Origin: Chloroflexota bacterium
GTDB taxonomy: Bacteria; Chloroflexota; Limnocylindria; Limnocylindrales; CSP1-4
Assembly: GCA_005880805.1 (NCBI GenBank)
Contig: VBFZ01000121.1
Coordinates: 1 to 6,516, forward strand
Direction of reading: 5' to 3'
Length of the DNA: 6,516 bases
The notes below the pieces were generated by a model. That model searched no databases. It saw only the letters and a list, made by a program, of their open reading frames with translations, and had not been told where the DNA came from. Below, piece after piece: positions 1 through 5,514 of this stretch. The position numbers were made by a program, and so were the translations under genes. The stretch's first letter is position 1, and the number at the start of each line of letters is the position of its first letter.

Positions 1-569
1 GTTCCGCCTGTCCCCACGCTGCACACGAAATGCGTGATCCGCCCCTCGGTCTGCTCCCAGATCTCGGGGCCTGTCGTCGCCTCGTGGGCGCGTGGGTTCT
101 CCGCGTTCCAGTACTGATCCGGCTTGAAGGCGCCGGGAATGTCACGCGCCAGCCGGGCCGCGACGCTGTAGTAGCTCTCCGGGGAGTCGGGCGGGACGTT
201 CGTCGGGCAGAGCACGACCTCCGCCCCGTAGGCGCGCAGGAGGGCCTGCTTCTCGGCGGACTGCTTGTCGGCCATCACGAAGATGCAGCGATAGCCCTTC
301 AGCGCGGCAGCAATCGCCAGGCCATGGCCCGTGTTGCCGCTCGTCGGCTCGATGATCGTGCCGCCGGGCTTCAGGTCGCCCGATTGCTCGGCCGCCTCGA
401 TCATCGGCAGCCCGATGCGGTCCTTCACGGAGCCGCCCGGGTTCAGCATCTCGAGCTTCGCGAGCAGCAGGGGCTGGCGCTCCGGCGGACCAAGGTCCCG
501 CGTAATCCGGCTCAGGCGGACGAGGGGTGTGCGGCCGACCAGGTCGAGGATCGACTCGGCGAACTGCAT
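1..569 (-). CDS. cbs: Cystathionine beta-synthase / cysteine synthase family PLP enzyme (3' end outside window)
   Basis: PLP-dependent beta-replacement enzyme of the cysteine synthase/cystathionine beta-synthase fold. By family knowledge it condenses serine (or an activated serine) with homocysteine to give cystathionine in the cytosol, the first step of transsulfuration. The visible 189 residues begin MQFAESILDLVGRTPLVRL. The PLP-lysine motif GGSVKDR has the Schiff-base lysine at about K49. The substrate loop TSGNTGHGLA is at about 76-85, and the phosphate-binding GTGG is at 186-189, right at the window edge. The stretch YGAEVVLCPTNVPP...SYYSVAARLARDI...KPDQYWN...TTGPEIW..TEGRITHFV resembles mycobacterial Cbs (Rv1077) more closely than CysK as I recall those sequences, so Cbs is preferred. 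The C-terminal CBS-domain pair that would settle this lies outside the window. ATG at 569 is the natural start, with a -10-like TATACT 8 bases upstream and no Shine-Dalgarno. Confidence 0.88.
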   Translation of the reverse strand, partial: MQFAESILDLVGRTPLVRLSRITRDLGPPERQPLLLAKLEMLNPGGSVKDRIGLPMIEAAEQSGDLKPGGTIIEPTSGNTGHGLAIAAALKGYRCIFVMADKQSAEKQALLRAYGAEVVLCPTNVPPDSPESYYSVAARLARDIPGAFKPDQYWNAENPRAHEATTGPEIWEQTEGRITHFVCSVGTGG

Positions 570-583
570 CGGCGGCGAGTATA
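570..583 (-). promoter_or_regulatory. Putative -10 box of a leaderless cbs promoter
   Basis: Read on the minus strand, TATACT occupies 583-578 and is followed by eight bases and then the cbs ATG at 569. A start site 6-8 bases after the -10 box would put the 5' end of the mRNA within about two bases of the ATG, so the message would be leaderless. No clear -35 hexamer is visible about 17 bases upstream (GCCGTC). There is no Shine-Dalgarno before the ATG, which fits leaderless translation. Confidence 0.5.
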
Positions 584-642
584 GGCGCGGGCGGGCACTG
601 GACGGCTCAGGGCCGCGGCGCTTCACCCTGGAGATGGAGCGC

Positions 643-671
643 GGCGCTCCCGCCCCGAGGCGAAGAGCGCC
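643..671. other. Strong GC hairpin in the plsC-cbs gap
   Basis: GGCGCTC (643-649) pairs with GAGCGCC (665-671). After a small internal loop, CGCC (651-654) pairs with GGCG (659-662), closing on a four-base loop. This makes an 11-pair GC-rich stem within 29 bases. No T-run follows on either strand, so it is not a canonical intrinsic terminator. It could be the 3' end structure of the lgt-plsC transcript, since it lies upstream of the putative cbs -10 box. Function is inferred only. Confidence 0.45.
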
Positions 672-701
672 ACTCCGGGGACTATCGCCGTTGGCACGGG
701 C

Positions 702-752
702 GGCGGCTGTCAGCGAGCGGGAGCCCGGAGGGTCGGCGGCCCGACAGCAGCC
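702..752. other. Long imperfect inverted repeat just after the plsC stop
   Basis: GGCGGCTGTC (702-711) is complementary to GACAGCAGCC (743-752) with one mismatch in ten, enclosing 31 GC-rich bases that could fold further. It starts about 20 bases downstream of the acyltransferase stop codon in its direction of transcription. With the 643-671 hairpin it accounts for most recognisable structure in the 204-base gap 570-773. A U-less terminator or RNA-stabilising 3' structure is possible. I recognise no known riboswitch in the gap. Confidence 0.35.
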
Positions 753-773
753 CTTTGCGCCGTCAAAGAGCCC

Positions 774-1658
774 CTAATCGCGGTCGAGGCGGCCGTGCGG
801 GAGCAGCAGCCAGGTCAGGCGGCGAAAGAGGCGGGGTCGTCCTTGTAGATCGACCGTCTGCGGATGGAGCTCCTCGACCACCGGGACCAGTCGGTCAGCC
901 AGGGCGTCGGTAATGCGGCGCGCGAGGGCGAGCTCGGCCCGGGAACCCTCCGGCGGCGCCACGCCATCCCACTCCGACCCAAGCAGCTCCTCCACGGACG
1001 TGGCCGGCAGGACGCGCGAGGCCATCCTCTTGCCGAGGTACAGCTCCTCCGTACCCGCCATGGCGAGCGGAACGATGGGAGCTCGAACCCGCAGCGCGAT
1101 CAGGCCGGCGCCAATGCGAAACGGCCCCAGGGTCCCCGGCGGCCCGCTGACCGTGCCCTCGGGCATCTGGACGAACACGGCGCCGTTGCCGACCACGGCC
1201 CGAGCCGATGCCACGTGGACCTCCACTCCGATCCCGCCGCGCCAGACCGGGAGCAGCCCGCCCAGCCGGCGAACGAGAAACTCCCGCGAGCGGGACGTGA
1301 AGGTCGAGGGGCCGCTGCCCAGGAACCAGGCCCGTGGCTCGAGCGGCAGGGCGTGCATCACGACGAATGGGTCCATCCAGCCGCGGTGCGCCGCGGCAAC
1401 GAGGAAATAGCCGGCGCTCGGCAGGTGCTCCTGGCCGGAGGTGTCGATTCGGAACCGGAAGAGCCCGAACAGCACGAACCGTGCGAAGACGCGAACGAGG
1501 CGGTACAGGATCGACGCCTTCGCCTCCGGTGTGCGCTTCAGCCAGTCGAGGCCCTCCAGCGCGCCGCCTCGGGCGGCGGCCATCGCCTCGGGACTGATCC
1601 GACCCGGAGGCGGTCGCTTGCGCCGGCGCGGAGGTGGAGGAGCGTCCTCGGCGGTCAC
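774..1658 (-). CDS. PlsC-like 1-acyl-glycerol-phosphate acyltransferase family protein
   Basis: Glycerolipid acyltransferase of the LPLAT/PlsC superfamily, 294 residues. Family members transfer an acyl chain to lysophosphatidate or another lysolipid at the inner face of the membrane. The catalytic HX4D motif is visible as HRGWMD (H91, D96), although the Asn often found before the His is Ala here. The block usually FPEGTRS is MPEGTVSG (165-172), and the fourth block is VPLAMAG (196-202). A hydrophobic stretch near 57-69 (VFARFVLFGLFRF) probably contacts the membrane. The first 35 residues are Pro/Arg-rich and lie outside the domain, so the true start could be later, for example Met26. The GTG at 1658 is chosen because it forms a GTGA overlap with the lgt stop, implying translational coupling. 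The exact substrate (lysophosphatidate, lysophospholipid or another acceptor) cannot be read from the sequence, so no symbol is given. Confidence 0.85.
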   Translation of the reverse strand: MTAEDAPPPPRRRKRPPPGRISPEAMAAARGGALEGLDWLKRTPEAKASILYRLVRVFARFVLFGLFRFRIDTSGQEHLPSAGYFLVAAAHRGWMDPFVVMHALPLEPRAWFLGSGPSTFTSRSREFLVRRLGGLLPVWRGGIGVEVHVASARAVVGNGAVFVQMPEGTVSGPPGTLGPFRIGAGLIALRVRAPIVPLAMAGTEELYLGKRMASRVLPATSVEELLGSEWDGVAPPEGSRAELALARRITDALADRLVPVVEELHPQTVDLQGRPRLFRRLTWLLLPHGRLDRD

Positions 1659-2545
1659 CCGTTCTCGGGCGCCGGCCTTGGCAGCTTTTCGGACGGGTCG
1701 GAAGGCTCAGCGGGCGTTCGGCGCCGGATGTCGCGCAGGGGACCCGCATGCCGTGCCACGAGGATCGCCAGCGCGATGATCACGGAGACCGCCGCCACGA
1801 CCTGGGCGGTCGGGACACCGAAGAAGAGCCAGTTGTTGGTCTTCAGGCTTTCGAGCCCGAATCGGACGACGCCGTACCAGATGAAGAAAACGAGCAGCAG
1901 GTCACCTGGACGCAGCCAGTGCGCGAAGCGCCGTGACAGGTAGATGAGGAAGAGCGCGCCGAGCAGTCCGGAGATCGACTCGTAGAGGAACAGCGGCTGG
2001 AAGTGCTGCCCGAGCGTGGCCGTGGGATCGGTCCCCGGCGGACACTCATAGCCCTGCGTGCGGTAGCCGCACTGGATCGCGATGCCCCACGGCAAGCTCG
2101 TCGGCGATCCGTAGAGCTCCTGGTTGAAGAAGTTCCCCCAGCGGCCGATGGCCTGCATGACGAACAGGCTCGGGGCGATGATGTCCGCCCACGTGCCGAG
2201 GGACGCCTTCTTCCACCGGACGTAGGCGATGCCCGCGACCGTTCCGGTTATGAGCCCGCCATAGACGCCCAACCCCGAGTAGGGCGGCAGGACGATGGCC
2301 GGGAGGTTGTCCTTGTAGAGCTGCCACTGGTCGATGACGTGGTAGAGCCGCCCGCCGATGAGCGCCGCGACCGCGACGACAACGAGCCCATTGAAGATCT
2401 GGTTGGGGTCCTGGCCGCGGAAGCGCGCCTCACGCTGGAGGATCCAGTAGGCGGCGGCGAGCCCGAGCGCGTAGGCGATGCCATACCAGTGCACGGCGAT
2501 GGGGCCGATCTGAACGGCAATCGGGCTGGGCGTGAGGTCGATCAC
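1655..2545 (-). CDS. lgt: Prolipoprotein diacylglyceryl transferase
   Basis: Inner-membrane enzyme that transfers diacylglyceryl from phosphatidylglycerol to the lipobox cysteine of prolipoproteins, the first step of lipoprotein maturation. The 296-residue protein has the usual family length and about seven hydrophobic segments. The N-terminal HWYG is at 19-22. The Lgt signature GRWGNFFNQELYG is at 134-146, with R135, N138 and E143 matching E. coli R143, N146 and E151. PLFLYES is at 184-190. YGVVRFGLES at 224-233 holds R228 and E232, matching E. coli R239 and E243. The site of E. coli His103 (HGGL) reads YGGL (Y95). The loop near 159-168 carries two cysteines (C159, C168). A charged tail of about 26 residues follows the last helix. 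Translation starts at GTG 2545 with no clear Shine-Dalgarno, only six bases after TACACT. The gene is coupled to the downstream acyltransferase by a four-base overlap. Confidence 0.97.
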   Translation of the reverse strand: MIDLTPSPIAVQIGPIAVHWYGIAYALGLAAAYWILQREARFRGQDPNQIFNGLVVVAVAALIGGRLYHVIDQWQLYKDNLPAIVLPPYSGLGVYGGLITGTVAGIAYVRWKKASLGTWADIIAPSLFVMQAIGRWGNFFNQELYGSPTSLPWGIAIQCGYRTQGYECPPGTDPTATLGQHFQPLFLYESISGLLGALFLIYLSRRFAHWLRPGDLLLVFFIWYGVVRFGLESLKTNNWLFFGVPTAQVVAAVSVIIALAILVARHAGPLRDIRRRTPAEPSDPSEKLPRPAPENG

Positions 2546-2557
2546 GAGGCGAGTGTA
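2546..2557 (-). promoter_or_regulatory. Putative -10 box of a leaderless lgt promoter
   Basis: On the minus strand TACACT spans 2557-2552 and is followed by CGCCTC and then the GTG start of lgt at 2545. With six bases between the -10 box and the start codon, transcription would begin at or next to the GTG. The matching -35 position (about 2580-2575, GACGAG) is poor. The arrangement resembles the cbs promoter. Confidence 0.45.
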
Positions 2558-2563
2558 GCCCGC

Positions 2564-2586
2564 GCCCCCGGGGGCTCGTCGCGACG
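2564..2586. promoter_or_regulatory. Two adjacent perfect palindromes between divergent -10 boxes
   Basis: GCCCCCGGGGGC (2564-2575) is a perfect 12-base palindrome. CGTCGCGACG (2577-2586) is a perfect 10-base palindrome starting one base later. They lie in the region where the -35 elements of lgt (minus) and the plus-strand gene would both fall, centred on about 2576, the midpoint between the two -10 boxes. This is a natural place for an operator controlling both directions. No known operator consensus is recognised, and short GC palindromes can arise by chance in this base composition. Confidence 0.3.
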
Positions 2587-2594
2587 GCCAACCC

Positions 2595-2600
2595 TATACT
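2595..2600 (+). promoter_or_regulatory. Putative -10 box for the plus-strand membrane-protein gene
   Basis: TATACT at 2595-2600 matches the -10 consensus at five of six positions and stands out in very GC-rich surroundings. It points toward an ATG at 2610 (19-codon leader ORF) and the membrane-protein ATG at 2666. No convincing -35 hexamer is seen. A start site near 2607 would make the leader ORF almost leaderless. Confidence 0.45.
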
Positions 2601-2609
2601 GGCCGCCGG

Positions 2610-2669
2610 ATGGATCGCCCGACCGCAGACCAGGATGCTGATGCGCGCGGGCGCGACGGGGCCCCATGA
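2610..2669 (+). CDS. Putative 19-codon leader ORF
   Basis: ATG at 2610 opens a 19-codon frame (MDRPTADQDADARGRDGAP) ending at TGA 2667-2669. This overlaps the ATG of the next gene at 2666 as ATGA. The start lies nine bases after a TATACT -10 box. The peptide is hydrophilic, rich in Asp, Arg and Ala, and resembles nothing I know. It may be a translated leader that delivers ribosomes to the downstream start, which has no good Shine-Dalgarno of its own. Chance is a serious alternative because the frame is so short. Confidence 0.28.
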   Translation: MDRPTADQDADARGRDGAP

Positions 2670-3118
2670 ACGCCGAGTTCAACTGGTGGCTGCTGATCGT
2701 CGGTCTCGGGATCGGCGCGGGTCTGGTCTGGCTGGTCCTGGCTGACGTCCGTCGGCGCGAGGACGAGGTGGGCAAGGCGGAGCGGCAGTTCGAGGCGTCG
2801 TGGATCGCGGAGACGCTGCGAGGCTGGGGCCGGAAGATCGATCCCGAGACGGCCGAGCAGGTGCTCGAGCTCCACCAGCTCTACCTCAGCAGCCTGCCTC
2901 CCGACGAAGCCCCGCTCGAAGGCGTGGACGAGGTGCGCGATCCGGTGCCTTCGGAAGCCGCCACGGGATCGAATCAGGCGCCTGCGTTCGACGAAAGGCG
3001 AGCTGGTGAGCAATCGGCCGGCGGCGGGGTCGAAAGCTCCGGCCGCGAACGCTCTCAGCCCGTGACCGGCACCTCACCCACGTGGAGCGCCACCGCGCCA
3101 AGCGCCAAGCGGCGATAG
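2666..3118 (+). CDS. Small membrane-anchored protein of unknown function
   Basis: Unrecognised 150-residue protein and the only plus-strand gene here. A hydrophobic helix at about 7-26 follows a short NAEFNWW start, and the basic VRRRED after it suggests the bulk of the protein is cytoplasmic. Residues 33-75 are charged and probably helical (EVGKAERQFEASWIAETLRGW, then DPETAEQVLELHQLYL). From about residue 88 the sequence becomes low-complexity, rich in Ser, Pro, Ala, Gly and Glu. Third-position GC is high to about residue 90 and weaker afterwards. The last 64 bases overlap the 3' end of ubiE on the opposite strand. A one-base shift near 2990 would instead end the frame at 3065 and shrink that overlap to 11 bases, so the annotated C-terminus is doubtful. 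The start has no clear Shine-Dalgarno but shares ATGA with the leader ORF. Confidence 0.68.
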   Translation: MNAEFNWWLLIVGLGIGAGLVWLVLADVRRREDEVGKAERQFEASWIAETLRGWGRKIDPETAEQVLELHQLYLSSLPPDEAPLEGVDEVRDPVPSEAATGSNQAPAFDERRAGEQSAGGGVESSGRERSQPVTGTSPTWSATAPSAKRR

Positions 3119-3867
3119 GAGACAGCCTCCAGCCCGGCCCGACGCATCGTGCCTGCCAGCAACTCCGCATCCGGGAAACCCTCCAGCGATTCGGGCAGGT
3201 AGCGGTAGGCAGGCCCCCGATGGAAGATCGACCCGGCCACGGGAGCCATCCTCCGGAACACCGCGTGATACGTCCGGCCCCACAGCTTCGGCTTGGGAAC
3301 GGACAGCTCCAGGCAGACGACCTTGCCGCCCGGGCGGACCACGCGCCGCAGTTCCCGGAAGCCCGCCTCGAAGTCGGCCAGGTTGCGCAGGCCGAAGGCG
3401 ATCGTCGCGGCATCGAACTCGCCCCGCGCGGCGGGCAGCGAGAGCGCGTTGGCGACCGAGAACTCGAGCTGGATGAGGTCCCCGTACGTCGATCTCGCCC
3501 GCTCGATCATCCGCTGCGAGAGGTCCACCGCGAGGATCCGGCCGAAGGGGCCCACGCGTTCCGCAAGGTCAGCCGCGAGCTTGCCGGTCCCGCATGCCAC
3601 GTCGATCGCGGAGGCGCCCGACGAGAGAGCGGCGGCGCGGACGGCGTGGCGACGCCAGCGGCCGTCGAGGCCGAACGTCATCAACGTGTTCAGGCGGTCG
3701 TAGACGGGCGCGATGTCGTCGAACATCGCGGCCACATCGACCTCCGGAACGGGGTTCCCCTCGCGGGCCTCGGAGTCGGCTCGCTGTGCGGGGAGGTCCT
3801 CGGTATCGGGCTGTTCGCGCGGGGCTTCCGTCTTTTCGATGGTCTGCAGGGGGCCGGCAGGGGTCAT
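3055..3867 (-). CDS. ubiE: Demethylmenaquinone/ubiquinone C-methyltransferase (UbiE/MenG family)
   Basis: SAM-dependent C-methyltransferase for the late step of quinone synthesis, probably demethylmenaquinone to menaquinone in an organism of this type. Family marks run in order over 270 residues: MFDDIAPVYDRLNTLMTFG..GRWRR (48-73), the SAM-binding DVACGTG (89-95), acidic VDLS (114-117), FGLRNLAD (158-165), RVVRPGGK (175-182), and the C-terminal YRYLPESLEGFP (221-232). The start is uncertain. ATG 3867 gives about 44 extra hydrophilic residues before the conserved core. GTG 3735 has a strong GGAGG (3745-3741) five bases upstream and gives the usual family N-terminus. Codon use over the extension still looks coding, so the longer form is listed. 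It follows the anti-sigma gene by 28 bases and its 3' end overlaps the plus-strand gene by 64 bases. Confidence 0.93.
   Translation of the reverse strand: MTPAGPLQTIEKTEAPREQPDTEDLPAQRADSEAREGNPVPEVDVAAMFDDIAPVYDRLNTLMTFGLDGRWRRHAVRAAALSSGASAIDVACGTGKLAADLAERVGPFGRILAVDLSQRMIERARSTYGDLIQLEFSVANALSLPAARGEFDAATIAFGLRNLADFEAGFRELRRVVRPGGKVVCLELSVPKPKLWGRTYHAVFRRMAPVAGSIFHRGPAYRYLPESLEGFPDAELLAGTMRRAGLEAVSYRRLALGAVALHVGEVPVTG
3741..3745 (-). promoter_or_regulatory. Strong Shine-Dalgarno inside annotated ubiE, pointing at GTG 3735
   Basis: GGAGG (3745-3741 on the minus strand) lies five bases before an in-frame GTG (3735-3733). That GTG encodes Val45 of the long form, three codons before the conserved MFDDIAPVYD. 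This is the best-formed ribosome site seen near any start in the window and argues for a shorter UbiE of about 226 residues. Confidence 0.45.
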
Positions 3868-3895
3868 CGATCTCGAGCTCGGGTTACGGGCACTC

Positions 3896-4729
3896 TCAGA
3901 GCGGTGCGGTCAGTACAGTTTGACCCTCTCCGGGCGCCGATGCGAGGTCAACGAGCGAGATTCCGAAGGTCACGGGCCCCGAAATGTGGCCCAGCGCAGG
4001 AACATCCCTTCCGAACCAGTAGGCGAGCCCGCCGCCGAACTGCATGTTCCCGATCCGCATCCGCTGCCCGCCGACCTCCAGCCAGCAGCGGTACTCCTTC
4101 CCTGCCGGTGGCCGGGCCAGGCTGCCCGTGAACACGACCAGCTCGCGCGTGCTCGGGGAGAGGACGAGCTTCCCGCCGGCGGGATCCGTTCCACCCAGCG
4201 AGACTGCGCGTGCATCCGGGGCGCGCTCGATCTCGGCCGTCCAGTCGACGATCCGGACGAGATCCGCGGCGTCGCCGCCAACGCCGTCCGTGCGGCCGTT
4301 GTTCAGCACCACGCTCGTTCCGAGCACCGACACGGCCACGGCCGCGGCAAGGCTCGCCGCCCACAGAGCTGCGCGCCGGGACACGCGGGCACGGCGGCGT
4401 GACTCCGAACCAGTGTCGGCGGGTGACTGACGCCCGGCTGGGGCTGGGAAGGGGACCATGGCGCTTTCGCTCGACCGATCCCGCCCGACGGCCTTCACGA
4501 ACGCCAGCGTTCGCTCCCTGAGCTCAGGCGGCGGTTCGGTCGTGATGAGCTCCCGGAGCAACGGCGCCGTGCGGCGAAGCCGCTCGAACTCGGCCGTACA
4601 GCCCGGGCAGCCCGCCAGGTGTGAGGCAACCGCGCCGGCGTCGGGCGTGTCGCCGGCCGCCAGTCGGTCGAGGCCGGTGGGCTCGACGGCGGCCAGCTCG
4701 AGCAGCTCGCGGGCTTCGCGGTGTTCCAT
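3896..4729 (-). CDS. ZAS-type anti-sigma factor with outer RskA-like domain
   Basis: Membrane anti-sigma factor, 277 residues from the ATG at 4729, expected to hold the neighbouring ECF sigma factor inactive at the membrane. The N-terminal cytoplasmic part (about 1-60) carries the zinc anti-sigma motif HxxxCxxC as HLAGCPGC (H37, C41, C44). A basic RRRARVSRR stretch precedes a single membrane helix at about 120-142. The rest (about 155-275) resembles the anti-sigma-K factor C-terminal domain, including PPAGKEYRCWLEVGG and a Gly/hydrophobic beta-rich end. The same frame is open upstream to 4879, but those 50 codons lie inside the sigma gene. The ATG at 4729, 23 bases after the sigma stop with GAGGAG upstream, is the better start. 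Where RsrA has Cys11 this protein has Glu11, so thiol-redox sensing of the RsrA kind seems unlikely. The outer domain suggests an envelope signal. Confidence 0.87.
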   Translation of the reverse strand: MEHREARELLELAAVEPTGLDRLAAGDTPDAGAVASHLAGCPGCTAEFERLRRTAPLLRELITTEPPPELRERTLAFVKAVGRDRSSESAMVPFPAPAGRQSPADTGSESRRRARVSRRAALWAASLAAAVAVSVLGTSVVLNNGRTDGVGGDAADLVRIVDWTAEIERAPDARAVSLGGTDPAGGKLVLSPSTRELVVFTGSLARPPAGKEYRCWLEVGGQRMRIGNMQFGGGLAYWFGRDVPALGHISGPVTFGISLVDLASAPGEGQTVLTAPL

Positions 4730-4741
4730 CAGGTGCGGTGG

Positions 4742-4747
4742 CTCCTC
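4742..4747 (-). promoter_or_regulatory. Shine-Dalgarno of the anti-sigma gene
   Basis: GAGGAG (4747-4742, minus strand) lies in the short gap after the sigma stop codon and 12 bases before the ATG at 4729. The spacing is rather long. An in-frame CTG at 4732 is a less likely alternative start. The site supports starting the anti-sigma protein at 4729 and not within the sigma gene. Confidence 0.5.
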
Positions 4748-4752
4748 ATCGA

Positions 4753-5427
4753 TCAGGTCTCCTGTGCGGGAACGGAAATTGCGACCAGCCCGGTTTCCAG
4801 TTCGGGTCGATCTCCGATCGCCATGCGCAGGTGGAGCAGTGCGCGCCGTGTTCGGGTCTTGACCGTGCCCAGCGGCCAACCCAGGCGCTGGGCGATCTCC
4901 GACTGGGTGAGGTCGTCGCGATAGGCGAGGAGGATCACCGTGCGCTCGACCTCGGGCATCTCGTCGAGGGCCTCGCGCAAGGAGGTCCGCAACTCCGCCG
5001 CGTCAAGCGAGGCTTCCGGACCGAGCCACGGCCGCGCCCCGCCAAGGACCGTGCCCGCTGACGCGATTCGCTCGAGCGCAGCGGCGTCCTGCTCGTCCTC
5101 GCCTCGCGCGTCCGACAGCGCGATCAGTTTCGGCCGACGGCCGATGGCGCGCAGTCGGTCGACCGCCCGGTTCCGGGCAATCGTGTACAGCCACGCCGCG
5201 AGCGACCCGCTCGTGGCGTCGTACAGCTCCGCCCGGTTCCACAAGGCGAGGAAGGTCTCCTGAACCACTTCTTCCGCAATCTGCCGATCACTGGTCAGGC
5301 GGCTCGCAGTGGCGAAGACGGCGCTGACGTGGCGGTCGTAGAGGAGGCCCAGCGCATCCTCCGACCCTGCCGCGACCTCACGGACGAGAGCAGCGTCGTC
5401 AGGCGCGCCGTTACCAGCCTCCGTCAT
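4753..5427 (-). CDS. ECF (sigma-70 family) RNA polymerase sigma factor, SigK-like
   Basis: Extracytoplasmic-function sigma factor of 224 residues that directs RNA polymerase to stress promoters when released by its anti-sigma partner. Sigma region 2 spans about 26-95 (LYDRHVSAVFATASRLT, then AEEVVQETFLALWNRAELYD, then AAWLYTIARNRAVDRLR). Sigma region 4 spans about 145-201, with a helix-turn-helix at about 172-195 (TQSEIAQRLGWPLGTVKTRTRRAL). The linker (about 96-144) is long, roughly 49 residues, and acidic. No extra C-terminal domain is present. The anti-sigma gene follows after 23 bases, the usual order for such pairs. The pairing with an RskA-like partner suggests the SigK group, but the symbol is withheld. 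ATG 5427 has only a weak GGAA eight bases upstream. No clear ECF promoter with a GGAAC -35 and suitable -10 is seen in the 87-base gap upstream, so autoregulation is not shown. Confidence 0.94.
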   Translation of the reverse strand: MTEAGNGAPDDAALVREVAAGSEDALGLLYDRHVSAVFATASRLTSDRQIAEEVVQETFLALWNRAELYDATSGSLAAWLYTIARNRAVDRLRAIGRRPKLIALSDARGEDEQDAAALERIASAGTVLGGARPWLGPEASLDAAELRTSLREALDEMPEVERTVILLAYRDDLTQSEIAQRLGWPLGTVKTRTRRALLHLRMAIGDRPELETGLVAISVPAQET

Positions 5428-5514
5428 CGACTACGTTCCGTGGCCGGTCGCGGTTTTCGGGCAGGGCAGCACGGGCGGAAGCCTACCTCGGCTCCGGCCG
5501 CTCGGCCCGAATCG

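Noticed and set aside
864..1943. Long plus-strand open frame (359 codons) opposite the acyltransferase and lgt genes
   Set aside because: It is antisense to two strongly recognisable genes, the product is Arg/Pro/Gln-rich with no domain, and such open frames are expected opposite high-GC coding sequence.
2003..2641. Plus-strand open frame of 212 codons opposite lgt
   Set aside because: Low-complexity Arg/Asp/Ala product antisense to clear Lgt motifs, running through the lgt start and its promoter region.
3082..4131. Long plus-strand open frame (349 codons) opposite ubiE and the anti-sigma gene
   Set aside because: It mirrors the real genes on the minus strand, has no recognisable motif and no promoter or ribosome site. 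It is a GC shadow.
4730..4879. Longer anti-sigma start at 4879 adding 50 residues
   Set aside because: The extra codons lie entirely over the sigma-factor coding end and read as Arg-rich shadow sequence. The ATG at 4729 has GAGGAG upstream and gives a normal ZAS N-terminus.
5428..5514. Autoregulatory ECF promoter upstream of the sigma gene
   Set aside because: The only GGAAC lies just before the start codon, where the matching -10 would fall inside the coding region. It fits a weak Shine-Dalgarno better. Nothing else convincing is in the gap apart from a four-pair GC stem.
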